Below, one piece after another: positions 1 through 8,486 of a DNA stretch of 64,000 bases (the stretch's first letter is position 1; every line of letters starts with the position of its first letter). The notes beneath the pieces are model-generated. The model did not search any database. It worked only from the letters and a program-made list of their open reading frames with translations, and had not been told where the DNA came from. Source of the stretch: JACVRX01 sp963819885 (GTDB lineage: Bacteria > Actinomycetota > Actinomycetes > Jiangellales > Jiangellaceae); the NCBI GenBank assembly GCA_963819885.1, contig CAWFXV010000026.1, positions 174,349 through 238,348 on the forward strand, in the 5' to 3' direction. The position numbers and the translations under genes are program-made.

Positions 1-841
1 AGGCGAACCATGCGCCGGTGCGCGCGAAGCCGGTTTGCACCTCGTCAGCCGCGAAGACGATCCCGTTCTCTCGACAGTAATCCGCGAGCGCGGGCAGGAA
101 GCCCTCGCCCGGAACCACGAACCCACCCTCGCCCTGAATAGGTTCGATGAGCACGCACGCGACGTTCTCGGCGCCGACCTGCTTGTCGATCATGGTCATC
201 ACCTCGGCGGCCGCCTCTGGCCCACAGTTCTCCGGGCCCGTCGGCCACCTGTACGGGTAGGCCATCGGCATCCGGTAGACCTCGGGGGCAAACGGTCCGA
301 ACCGGTGTTTGTACGGCATATTCTTCGCCGTCAGCGCCATGGTCAGATTGGTCCGGCCGTGATAGGCGTGGTCGAAAGCCACAACGGCCGGCCGACCGGT
401 GTGCGACCGGGCGATCTTTACAGCGTTCTCCACGGCTTCTGCCCCGGAGTTGAACAAGGCGGAGCGCTTGTCGTGGTCGCCGGGGGTGAGGCTGGCGAGC
501 TTCTCGCAGACTTCTACGTAGCCCTCGTACGGCGTGATCATGAAACAGGTGTGGGTGAACTGGCCGACCTGATCGCGGACTCCGGCAACTACCTCGTCGG
601 CCGCGTTTCCGACGCTGACAACAGCAATCCCGGACCCGAAGTCGATCAGTGAGTTGCCGTCGACGTCGACCAGGACACCGCCGCCGGCGCGCTCGATGAA
701 GACCGGCAACATGGTCGAGACAGCCCGCGACACCGCTTTCGCGCGCCGTGCCAACAACGCAGCCGAGCGTGGTCCGGGGATCTCGGTGACCAGTCGCCGC
801 TCTTGCGGCAATGCGGGGCCACCCGACGGTTCAGAGCTCAC
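1..841 (-). CDS. gabT: 4-aminobutyrate aminotransferase, 3' part outside window
   Basis: Class III PLP-dependent aminotransferase that moves the amino group of GABA (or 5-aminovalerate) to 2-oxoglutarate, giving succinate semialdehyde and glutamate in the cytoplasm. About 280 N-terminal residues are visible. They include the class III core NSGAEAVENAVK near residue 130, the HAYHGRT loop, the segment IEPIQGEGG and the cofactor aspartate in ADEVQTGFARTG; the PLP lysine lies beyond the window edge. The start is a GTG (839-841) with a GAGGAGG ribosome site just upstream. The gene is divergent from a PucR-type regulator, which suggests control by it. Together with the permease, ureohydrolase and decarboxylase nearby it fits agmatine/putrescine/GABA catabolism. 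Family identity is clear; exact substrate is inferred. Confidence 0.93.
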   Translation of the reverse strand, partial: MSSEPSGGPALPQERRLVTEIPGPRSAALLARRAKAVSRAVSTMLPVFIERAGGGVLVDVDGNSLIDFGSGIAVVSVGNAADEVVAGVRDQVGQFTHTCFMITPYEGYVEVCEKLASLTPGDHDKRSALFNSGAEAVENAVKIARSHTGRPAVVAFDHAYHGRTNLTMALTAKNMPYKHRFGPFAPEVYRMPMAYPYRWPTGPENCGPEAAAEVMTMIDKQVGAENVACVLIEPIQGEGGFVVPGEGFLPALADYCRENGIVFAADEVQTGFARTGAWFA

Positions 842-992
842 GTCGACCTCCTCGGGGCAAGATACGCGACCGCGTCATGGCGGCCGGGCTCGAACGGCCG
901 TGCTCAGTGGACTCTAGGTCTGTGCGACGAGCTCGAAACATGGCACCGTGGGACAGTTCGGCAAGCTGACTTCGACACTGTGTCGAGGAATG

Positions 993-2561
993 ATGCCTGT
1001 CACGCTGTCTGCCCTGCTTCGTCAGCCTTCGCTTGGGCTGACGGCTCTCACTGGCCGCGAGGCGCCCGACCGCGAGATCTCCTGGGTGCACGCGAGCGAA
1101 CTGCTCGATCCCACCCCCTATCTCGATGGTGGTGAACTCCTGCTCTCCGTCGGGATGTGGCTCAGTCCGGGTACGGCGGTGCGGAAGGCCGGCCAGGCGA
1201 GTGTTGCGGCATACGTGGATCGCCTCGTCCGAGCGGGAGTCGCGGCGCTGGGCTTTGGTGTCGGGCTGACCCATGCGGCGGTGCCGGGAGCGTTGATCGA
1301 GGCGGCCTCGGCACGCGAGCTCCCTCTTCTCTCGGTGCCGCAAACGACACCGTTCATTGCCATCGGTCGGGTGGTGTGGGAGGCGATGGCGGCCGACCAC
1401 AACGCGGAGTTGATGCACACTTTCCAGGCGCAGCAGGAGCTCACTCGTGCCGCCATTGCTGCCGGCCCCGGCGGAGTGGTCCGCCGTCTTGCCGAGCGGC
1501 TCGGCGGGTGGGCAGTGCTGCTCGATGCCGCCGGATCGGTCGTTCACGCCTACCCGGCTGGAGCCGCCCGGCAGGCGCCATGGCTAGCGCAGGAGCTGGA
1601 ACGTCTTCGCGATGTCGCCACGCCGGTGAGTACGACGCTGTCCGTTGACGGCGACCAGATCGTCGTCCAATCGCTCCGGCCTGAGCGTCGCACCCGTGGC
1701 TTCCTCGCGATCGGCGTCCCGTCGCGTCCCACGACCGAGCAGCGCAATGTGCTCAACACGGCCGTGTCTCTGTTGACGCTCGTGCTCGCCCAGGCGAGCG
1801 CCCTCAGGACCGCAGAAGACCACCTCCGGACGGCGATCTTCGATCTGCTGGTCAACGGTGACCTGAACCGGGCCGAGCGGCTGGCAACGGATATGTGGGG
1901 CGGCCTGCCAGCAGAGCCTGTGCGGATCGCGCTTGTCGCTGGAGCGGCCGCTGCCCTTGATGACCTCACCGACGTCCTGGACGCAGCGGCCGCATCGTCA
2001 ACCGAGCGACTGTTCTTCGCGACGGTCGCTGACCGGGTGGCGGCCGTCTATCCGGCGGCTGCCCGGATACGGGAGCAAGTCCTTGCAGCGGCCTGTGCTT
2101 CGGAGTCGCTCACGGTCGGCGAGTCGACGGAGGCGGGGCTGGCAGAACTCGCTCGGGCGCACCGTGAGGCCGAACAGGCGCTGCGCATCGGCATCCGTCA
2201 CCACCGTCGCCATACCCAGTTCGCGGATATCGGAGCCTCGGCCATTCTGGAGTTGCTGGAGACGCCACAGGCTGCGGCGTTCGCCGCGTCGCTGCTTCGT
2301 CCGCTGACTGAGCACGACTCCACCGGGCGGGGCGATCTGGTCAGGTCGCTGGGCGTCTGGCTCGATCACAACGGACAGTGGGATGCCGCGGCTGCGGTGC
2401 TCGGAGTTCACCGTCATACGTTGCGGCATCGGATTCGCCGCGTCTGCGAGTTACTGGGCCGGGACCTGGACGTTGCTGCCGTGCGGGTGGAGCTTTGGAC
2501 CGCAATCCAGCTACTCGACGGTAATCGGAGCCGGTGGCGAGGGCTTCCGACCGGGCGGTGA
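993..2561 (+). CDS. PucR-family transcriptional regulator
   Basis: Transcription factor of the PucR/CdaR type. The first 130 residues (PVTLSALLRQPSLGL...) match the purine-catabolism regulator N-terminal domain. The middle holds a GGDEF-like region. The C-terminus has the HTH_30 helix-turn-helix with the typical HRHTLRHRIRRVCELLG recognition segment. I chose the ATG at 993 because homologues begin MPVTL and a GAGG precedes it; an ATG at 990 and a GTG at 948 are in the same frame. Members of this family activate purine, GABA or amino-acid catabolic genes in response to the substrate. Its position between gabT (divergent) and the permease (convergent, 8 bp apart) makes those genes the likely targets; this is inference. 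Confidence 0.88.
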   Translation: MPVTLSALLRQPSLGLTALTGREAPDREISWVHASELLDPTPYLDGGELLLSVGMWLSPGTAVRKAGQASVAAYVDRLVRAGVAALGFGVGLTHAAVPGALIEAASARELPLLSVPQTTPFIAIGRVVWEAMAADHNAELMHTFQAQQELTRAAIAAGPGGVVRRLAERLGGWAVLLDAAGSVVHAYPAGAARQAPWLAQELERLRDVATPVSTTLSVDGDQIVVQSLRPERRTRGFLAIGVPSRPTTEQRNVLNTAVSLLTLVLAQASALRTAEDHLRTAIFDLLVNGDLNRAERLATDMWGGLPAEPVRIALVAGAAAALDDLTDVLDAAAASSTERLFFATVADRVAAVYPAAARIREQVLAAACASESLTVGESTEAGLAELARAHREAEQALRIGIRHHRRHTQFADIGASAILELLETPQAAAFAASLLRPLTEHDSTGRGDLVRSLGVWLDHNGQWDAAAAVLGVHRHTLRHRIRRVCELLGRDLDVAAVRVELWTAIQLLDGNRSRWRGLPTGR

Positions 2562-2569
2562 AAGGGTCA

Positions 2570-4105
2570 CTACGGCTCGTCCAGAACCAGGGCAGGGGTG
2601 TCTTTGCGAAGTGTCTCGCCGCGGAAGAACGCCGGTTCCCTGACCTGCTGCCAGAACATCAACGCCACGCCCGCAATGATCAGGCCGAGCCCGAGGATCA
2701 GCACCAACCCGACGCCGCCGATGCTCGCTCCGCTGCCATAGTCGGGCGACGCGCTGTCGCGCAGCGTCACCACGAACACGGCTAGCAGCCCGAGGCCTCC
2801 GAGCAGCGGGAACAGCAGTTTGAACACGACACTCGGGAAGTCGAGGAACAGCTCATTACGGAAGTACCAGATGCAGGCGAATGCGGTCAGGCCGTAGTAG
2901 AAGCAGATCATGATGCCGAGCGAGTAGATGGTGTCGGTGAGGACGTTCTCGCTGAGGAACGTGAGAATCGCATAGAACAGGCCCGAGCCGATCGCTGCCG
3001 CGACCGTTGCGTACGACGGGGTGCGGTGCTCCGGATGCACCGTCGCGAACTTCTTCGGGAATGCCCCATAGGTCCCCATCGCCAGCATGGTGCGCGAGGC
3101 CGGCAGGAACGTCGTGGTCAGACTTGCGGCACTCGAGGCCAAGACTGCCAGGAAGAGGAACAGGTCCAGCGGACTGCCCATGACCGGTTCGGCCAGCGCG
3201 CCGAACACGTTGTCGGAGATCTCCTCGTTGCCCAGCCCGAGTCCTTCGGTTCCCATACCCGCGTACATCTCGGTGGCAATTGCCACGATCAAGTACGTCA
3301 GCAAGATCGACAACACACACAGCAGCGCCGCACGACCGGGAGTCTTCTCCGCCTCCTTCGACTCCTCGTTGACGGTCAGGGCAGTGTCCCACCCCCAGAA
3401 CGCGAAGATCGAACCGGACAGGCCGGCGATGAACGCCGACAGGGTGAGCCCGGACGGGCTGAACCAGTCCCAGCTGAACGGCACCCCGGTTGCCGAATCG
3501 CCGGACTTGGCCAGCGCCAACACCGCGAACACAGCGAGCACGGCCAGCTGGAAGCCCACCAGCACGTACTGGACGCGCTCGGTGGTGGTGATCCCCCGGT
3601 AGGACACCCAACACGCGATCGCCAGGAAGATCAGGCAGGTGATCACGTTGATCCACTTTGTCTCCCACAGCGCACCGACGTCGTCGTTGCTCATGACCTC
3701 GCCGAGGAACTGGTAGAAGAACTGCACGGCGACGCCGGTGAGGTTCGACAGCACGATCACCGTGGCGAGCACGGCGGCCCAGCCGCCGAGCCAGCCGATG
3801 TGCGGGCCGAAGGCCTTCGTCGTCCAGGTGAACGACGTGCCGCAGTCCGGCGCGACCTTGTTCAGCTCCCGATACGCGTACGCAGCGAAGAACATCGGCA
3901 GGAACCCGGCGATGATGACGACCGGCATCTTCGCGCCCGCCTCGGCCACCAGGATCCCGATGGTCGCCGTCAGGGCATACGCAGGCGCTACCGATGAAAT
4001 GCCCAATACGGTGCCGCCGAGCAATCCGACCTTGCCGTGCGAGAGGCCCTTGTCTTGGAGGTCGGCCTCGATCTGGTGGTGCGGGTCGTGTGCCTCAATC
4101 TGCAT
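2570..4105 (-). CDS. APC-family amino acid/polyamine permease
   Basis: Secondary transporter of the amino acid-polyamine-organocation superfamily, 511 residues with about twelve hydrophobic segments. The N-terminal GGTVLGISSVAPAYALTATIG is the usual unwound first helix that forms the substrate site. A GAGG ribosome site lies five bases before the ATG. It is downstream of the ureohydrolase gene on the same strand with a 38-bp gap and is probably cotranscribed with it. The neighbours (gabT, ureohydrolase, decarboxylase) suggest uptake of a basic amino acid, an amine, a guanidino acid or GABA. The substrate cannot be read from the sequence. Confidence 0.87.
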   Translation of the reverse strand: MQIEAHDPHHQIEADLQDKGLSHGKVGLLGGTVLGISSVAPAYALTATIGILVAEAGAKMPVVIIAGFLPMFFAAYAYRELNKVAPDCGTSFTWTTKAFGPHIGWLGGWAAVLATVIVLSNLTGVAVQFFYQFLGEVMSNDDVGALWETKWINVITCLIFLAIACWVSYRGITTTERVQYVLVGFQLAVLAVFAVLALAKSGDSATGVPFSWDWFSPSGLTLSAFIAGLSGSIFAFWGWDTALTVNEESKEAEKTPGRAALLCVLSILLTYLIVAIATEMYAGMGTEGLGLGNEEISDNVFGALAEPVMGSPLDLFLFLAVLASSAASLTTTFLPASRTMLAMGTYGAFPKKFATVHPEHRTPSYATVAAAIGSGLFYAILTFLSENVLTDTIYSLGIMICFYYGLTAFACIWYFRNELFLDFPSVVFKLLFPLLGGLGLLAVFVVTLRDSASPDYGSGASIGGVGLVLILGLGLIIAGVALMFWQQVREPAFFRGETLRKDTPALVLDEP

Positions 4106-4143
4106 GAGGACCTCGCTTTGTCGCAGCCGCAGTTGTGATCACC

Positions 4144-5157
4144 CTAGGGCGTTGCCCGCCCGTGGAGAAGGGTCGGCGGGATGTCGTCCCAACTCCCACC
4201 CTGTTTTCGAAATGCGATGCCGGACAGCATTTCCAGCACCACCCGGTTGGCCAGGAATGCCGTCACATCCGATGTGTCGAACGGCGGCGACACCTCGACC
4301 ACGTCCATACCGACCACCGGCAGCTCCACCGCGATACGCCGAACGGTGTCGAGCAGCTCACGTGGGGAGAACCCACCCGGTTCGGGGGTGCCGGTGCCGG
4401 GCGCCGATCCGGGGTCGGTGACGTCGATGTCCACCGACACGAAAACCCCGTCGCAGTCGTCGGTCGCGATCGCGAACGCCTCTTCCAGGCAGGCTCCAAG
4501 GCCGCGGTTGACGATCTCGTGCATCTCGAACGAGCGCATGCGCTGTTCGGCCATCCAGTCGAGAGTCTCGGGCTCCGGCCAGTACCCGCGTAGCCCCAGC
4601 TGCAGGAACCGATCTCCGCGGCAGGCGCCGGACTCGATCAGCCGCCGCATCGGCAGGCCGTGCCCGATGAGGGACCCGAACTGGAAATCCCCGGTGTCCG
4701 CGTGCGCGTCGAAGTGGATCAGCGAGATCCGCCCCCATCCCAAGGCGCGGGCGACGCCTGTCATGTCCGGCCACGTAATCGTGTGGTCGCCGCCCAGGAT
4801 CACCGGGATTGCCCCGGCATCGGCGACGCGCTGCACGGCGGTCTCGAGCTGATCCAGCGGCTGTCGCGCTTCGACGCCGGGCATCTCGACGTCGCCGGCG
4901 TCGACAACGGTGAGGTCCTTCAACGGATCGACCCGCAGTGCGAGGTGGGGGCGGGAGGCGTCGTGCGGCAGGTAATCGGTAATCCTGATCGCCTGTGGGC
5001 CGAACCGGGCTCCCGGACGGTAGGACGTGCCTGCGTCGTACGGCGCGCCGATCACCACGACGTCGGCGTCGCGCAATCCGGTCGCGTCCTCGAGATCGCA
5101 CCTCTCGACACCGAGATACGTCACATCCGGTCCGTACATTCCGCCGTACCGCGCCAT
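4144..5157 (-). CDS. speB: Agmatinase-type ureohydrolase (agmatinase or guanidinobutyrase)
   Basis: Mn-dependent ureohydrolase of the arginase/agmatinase fold, which removes urea from a guanidino compound. The metal ligands are all present: GGDH (His125), DAHAD (residues 150-154) and VDIDVTDP further on. The long frame starts 30 codons earlier, but family alignment favours the ATG at 5157 (MARYGGMYGPD). Agmatine would give putrescine and 4-guanidinobutyrate would give GABA; both would feed the nearby gabT. The sequence alone does not decide between them. It is the first gene of a two-gene unit with the APC permease, and is divergent from the decarboxylase gene over a 98-bp gap that holds a small dyad. 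Confidence 0.88.
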   Translation of the reverse strand: MARYGGMYGPDVTYLGVERCDLEDATGLRDADVVVIGAPYDAGTSYRPGARFGPQAIRITDYLPHDASRPHLALRVDPLKDLTVVDAGDVEMPGVEARQPLDQLETAVQRVADAGAIPVILGGDHTITWPDMTGVARALGWGRISLIHFDAHADTGDFQFGSLIGHGLPMRRLIESGACRGDRFLQLGLRGYWPEPETLDWMAEQRMRSFEMHEIVNRGLGACLEEAFAIATDDCDGVFVSVDIDVTDPGSAPGTGTPEPGGFSPRELLDTVRRIAVELPVVGMDVVEVSPPFDTSDVTAFLANRVVLEMLSGIAFRKQGGSWDDIPPTLLHGRATP

Positions 5158-5182
5158 GGTCGTACTGTGCCACTTTCGCCGC

Positions 5183-5199
5183 TGCACAGCGGATGTGCA
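5183..5199. promoter_or_regulatory. Operator-like dyad between ureohydrolase and decarboxylase genes
   Basis: A perfect 6-bp dyad, TGCACA, five bases, TGTGCA, sits in the divergent 98-bp gap between the two start codons. Its place and 17-bp size fit a dimeric regulator site that could serve both genes. I saw no matching copy in the gabT/PucR gap, so assignment to the PucR-type protein is not supported. Confidence 0.3.
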
Positions 5200-5255
5200 C
5201 GATGGACAGCCGGGGCGGGGGAGCGGGACCGCGTGGCCTGTTGTCATGACCTGCG

Positions 5256-6635
5256 ATGAGCTCTACGGTGCCGCCCATGCACAGCGTGGACGCTACGACC
5301 GAGCAGATGATCCGTTCCGTCCTCGCCTACGCCGAAAACCGGCTGCGGCTGGACCCGGTTCCGCTGGACGAGGGGTCACGCGACCCAGCCGCCCTCGATG
5401 CCGTCACCGAGGGCTTGCTCTCCGAGAACGGCACCAATCCGGACCAGGTCCTCGGCGTCTACGCCTCGATGCTCGCCCCCGCGGTGATCTCTGCTGACAG
5501 CCCACGGTTCCTGGGCTTCATCCCGGCCGCGCCCACCAAGGCGTCGCTGCTGTTCGACATGCTCATCTCGTGCGCCTCGATTCAGGGCATCTCCTGGCTG
5601 GAAGCCGCAGGCGCGATTCATGCCGAGAACCAGGTGCTCAGGCTGATCGCGGACCGGGCGGGGCTGCCCGATTCGGCAGGTGGATGCTTCGTCTCCGGTG
5701 GGTCCGCCGGCAACTTGTCGGCGCTCGTCGTGGCGCGGGAGATGGCCAAGAGCAGGAACAGTCCCGGCGGCCCACAACGGTGGCGCGTGGTCGTCGGGTC
5801 TGACGCCCACTCCTCGATCGTCAACACACTGCGTATCGTCGAGATGGACGCGCTGACCGTTGAAACCGATGATCATCGGCTGACCGGTGAAGCGCTCCGG
5901 AAAGCCATCGAGGACGATGGAGACCCCTCGTCGCTCGCGGCGGTCGTCGCGACGTCGGGCACGACGAACGCGGGGATCGTCGACGATCTCGCCGGGGCGG
6001 CCGCGGTCGCACGGGATCACGGTTTGTGGTTCCACGTTGACGGCGCCTACGGCGGCGCCGGGCTGTTCGCCCCCAGCGTCCGGCACAAATACGACGGCAT
6101 CGAGCACGCCGACTCGTTCGTCCTCGACCCGCACAAGTGGTTGTTCGCGCCGTTCGACTGTGCGGCTCTGCTCTACCGCGATCCGTCGCTGGCGCGCTCC
6201 GTGCACACCCAGGACGCGTCCTACCTCGACGTCATCCACGACAAGCCGGCCGAGTGGAACCCGACCGATTATGCGTACCACTTGACCAGGCGCGCCCGTG
6301 GGATGCCGTTGTGGTTCTCGCTGGCTGTCAACGGCGTGGCGGCGTACACGGAGGCGATCGAGATTGCGATCCGGTTGGCTCGCGAGACCGCCGACGAGAT
6401 CCGGTCCCGGCCCAACCTCGAACTGATCCGCGAACCCGATCTCGGCGTGGTCCTCTTCCGGCGAACGGGCTGGAACACTGCCGATTACATGGCGTGGGCC
6501 GACCAGCTGCTTGCCGATCAGGTGGCGTTCATCCCGCCATCGGCGTGGGAGGGCGAGACCATCGGGCGGTTCGCGTTCCTGCACCCGCACACGACCATGG
6601 ACCTGGTGAGGGAAATCCTCGACCGCCTTGCCTGA
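5256..6635 (+). CDS. Group II pyridoxal-dependent decarboxylase
   Basis: PLP enzyme of the group II decarboxylase family (aromatic amino acid, glutamate, diaminobutyrate decarboxylases), 459 residues. Visible signatures are FVSGGSAGNLSAL (cofactor phosphate site), HVDGAYGG (aspartate facing the pyridine nitrogen) and SFVLDPHKWLF, where the lysine binds PLP. The PHSPRFLGF-like entry appears as DSPRFLGFIPAAP. ATG 5256 opens the frame; an ATG at 5277 is also possible. It ends two bases from the convergent ABC permease. An amine made here could be a substrate for the amine catabolic genes next door, but the amino acid substrate is not readable. Confidence 0.86.
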   Translation: MSSTVPPMHSVDATTEQMIRSVLAYAENRLRLDPVPLDEGSRDPAALDAVTEGLLSENGTNPDQVLGVYASMLAPAVISADSPRFLGFIPAAPTKASLLFDMLISCASIQGISWLEAAGAIHAENQVLRLIADRAGLPDSAGGCFVSGGSAGNLSALVVAREMAKSRNSPGGPQRWRVVVGSDAHSSIVNTLRIVEMDALTVETDDHRLTGEALRKAIEDDGDPSSLAAVVATSGTTNAGIVDDLAGAAAVARDHGLWFHVDGAYGGAGLFAPSVRHKYDGIEHADSFVLDPHKWLFAPFDCAALLYRDPSLARSVHTQDASYLDVIHDKPAEWNPTDYAYHLTRRARGMPLWFSLAVNGVAAYTEAIEIAIRLARETADEIRSRPNLELIREPDLGVVLFRRTGWNTADYMAWADQLLADQVAFIPPSAWEGETIGRFAFLHPHTTMDLVREILDRLA

Positions 6636-6637
6636 GG

Positions 6638-7510
6638 TCAGGACGTGACGTCCTTGGTGGTGAAGCGGGCCCAGGCGAGGGTGCCGAACACGGCGAGGTA
6701 GACCGCCTGAGTGAGCAGACCGGTGCTGACGTCGTCGAAGGCCATCGGGTCCCGCATGAGATCGCCGACCGCGAGCCACCAGTGCGTGTAGAGGTACTCG
6801 TGGATCACCTGGACCTGAGGAATCGTGTCGACGATCTGGGCGATCACCGTCAGCGTCGCCGTGGCCGCCATGGCGCCCATCGGCACTTCGGTCAGCGTGG
6901 AGAAGAAGAGTCCGATTGCGCCGACGGTCGCAAGCATCGCCGCGATGTACCCGGTGAACAACGCCGCTCGGTACAACGCCTCACCGAAGCTGACGGTAGT
7001 GCCGGACAGCAGCACCACGTCGCCTCCTGGGAACAAGATGAGGCCGGTCACGATGCCGACCCCGACGACGGTCGTCGCGCAGGCCAGCGCGAACGCGACG
7101 ACTCCGACGTACTTGACCAGGAGCAGCCGCGTTCGGCCGGCGGGGACGACCAGGATGTTTCGGAGCGTGCCGGTACTGGCCTCACCAGCGACGGCTTCAC
7201 CGGAGACCACCGACACCGCCAGCGGCAGGAACAGGGGAAGTGCCACCAGCACCGACGCCAGGCCGAGGAACAAGCCGTTCTGGGTGACCTGCGCGAAAAA
7301 CGGCGGACCGTCGCCCGGCGAAGGCCCGGCCGCGTTGATTGCCAGGCCCAACAGGATTGGTCCGGTCGACAGCACGGCCAACATCGCCAGGTTGCGCCGA
7401 CGGCGGAACACCAGCCGTAACTCCGAGCGCAGCAGCCGCGTGCTGATTCGCCGCGCCGGACGTGCGGAGGCCGACGCAGGCAGCGGCAGGGCCAGGTCAC
7501 TCGTCGACAT
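6638..7510 (-). CDS. ABC-2 type transporter permease
   Basis: Integral membrane subunit of an ABC exporter, 290 residues with about six hydrophobic segments after a basic N-terminus (RLLRSELRLVFRRRRN). The ATG at 7510 overlaps the last 14 bases of the ATPase gene, which shows translational coupling; the longer upstream frame runs antisense through the ATPase and is ignored. ABC-2 permeases of the NatB class export drugs, peptides or ions. It is the third gene of a unit: LolA-like protein, ATPase, permease. Confidence 0.86.
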   Translation of the reverse strand: MSTSDLALPLPASASARPARRISTRLLRSELRLVFRRRRNLAMLAVLSTGPILLGLAINAAGPSPGDGPPFFAQVTQNGLFLGLASVLVALPLFLPLAVSVVSGEAVAGEASTGTLRNILVVPAGRTRLLLVKYVGVVAFALACATTVVGVGIVTGLILFPGGDVVLLSGTTVSFGEALYRAALFTGYIAAMLATVGAIGLFFSTLTEVPMGAMAATATLTVIAQIVDTIPQVQVIHEYLYTHWWLAVGDLMRDPMAFDDVSTGLLTQAVYLAVFGTLAWARFTTKDVTS

Positions 7511-8486
7511 CGAAGCCCTCTCCGGTGAGCCCCACGAACATCTCCTCGAGGTCCGGCTTCTCCACGACGATCTGACGGACGGGGACGCCCGCCTTGACCA
7601 GGGCCTCGGTGAGGTCTTCGCTGGCGGTCGCTCCCAGGTCGGCCACGACGCCGTGGCCGAGGATCTCGGGCTCGCCCGTCCCGGCACGGCGAAGCACATC
7701 GGCCGCAGCGGCGGGTTCTGGGGTGTCGACCCGCACCCGGCTGGCGGAAGCCGCCCGTAACTCACCAAGGGATCCGGAGAACACCAGCCGCCCGTGGCTC
7801 ATCACGCCGACGTGGCTGCACACCTGCTCGACCTCAGGGAGGAGGTGTGAGGACAGGAACACGGTCGTGCCGCTGGCGCCGACGTCGCGGATGATCGCGC
7901 GCACCTCGCGCGTGCCCTGCGGATCGAGGCCATTGGTCGGCTCGTCCAGCACCAGCAGTTCACGCGGTTTCAGCAACGCAGCCGCAAGACCGAGCCGCTG
8001 CCGCATCCCCATCGAGTACGCGCGGTACCGCTTGCCCGCGGCAGCGGCGAGGCCAACCCGGTCGAGCGCGTCCGCGACCCTCCTCCGGGCTCCCGGCGCA
8101 GTGACGGTGCGATCCGCTGCATCAAGGCGCACGAGGTTGTCGCGTCCGGACAGGTACGGATGGAAGGCAGGCCCTTCAACCAGAGCACCTACCAGCGGGA
8201 GCGTCAGGGCGGCTCCCTTCGGCATGGGCTGGCCGAGCACCTCCATCGTCCCCTCGGTTGCGCCGACCAGCCCGAGCAGCATCCGGATCGTGGTGGTCTT
8301 GCCCGACCCGTTGGGGCCGAGGAACCCGAAGACGGTGTCCATCGGCACTTCGAGGTCGAGTGAGTCCACAGCGGCCTGGCGGCCGAAACGCTTGGTGAGG
8401 CCGTAGGTCCTGATCGCCGCGGCTCTGGTCGACTGGGTACTGCCGCCGTCCGGAGTTGTGCGCCGATCGATGTCGACGTCGGTCAC
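7497..8486 (-). CDS. ABC transporter ATP-binding protein (NatA/CcmA type)
   Basis: Cytoplasmic ATPase subunit of 329 residues for the ABC-2 permease downstream. Walker A is GPNGSGKTTT, the Walker B stretch ends LLVLDEPTNGLDPQGT, and the switch histidine lies in LSSHLLPEVE. The start is GTG (8484-8486), overlapping the TGA of the LolA-like gene by four bases. A C-terminal extension of about 100 residues after the nucleotide-binding core is typical of drug-efflux ATPases of this group. The tight packing with a secreted lipoprotein-carrier-like protein and a divergent two-component system suggests an envelope stress or antimicrobial-response exporter. Confidence 0.9.
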   Translation of the reverse strand: MTDVDIDRRTTPDGGSTQSTRAAAIRTYGLTKRFGRQAAVDSLDLEVPMDTVFGFLGPNGSGKTTTIRMLLGLVGATEGTMEVLGQPMPKGAALTLPLVGALVEGPAFHPYLSGRDNLVRLDAADRTVTAPGARRRVADALDRVGLAAAAGKRYRAYSMGMRQRLGLAAALLKPRELLVLDEPTNGLDPQGTREVRAIIRDVGASGTTVFLSSHLLPEVEQVCSHVGVMSHGRLVFSGSLGELRAASASRVRVDTPEPAAAADVLRRAGTGEPEILGHGVVADLGATASEDLTEALVKAGVPVRQIVVEKPDLEEMFVGLTGEGFDVDE

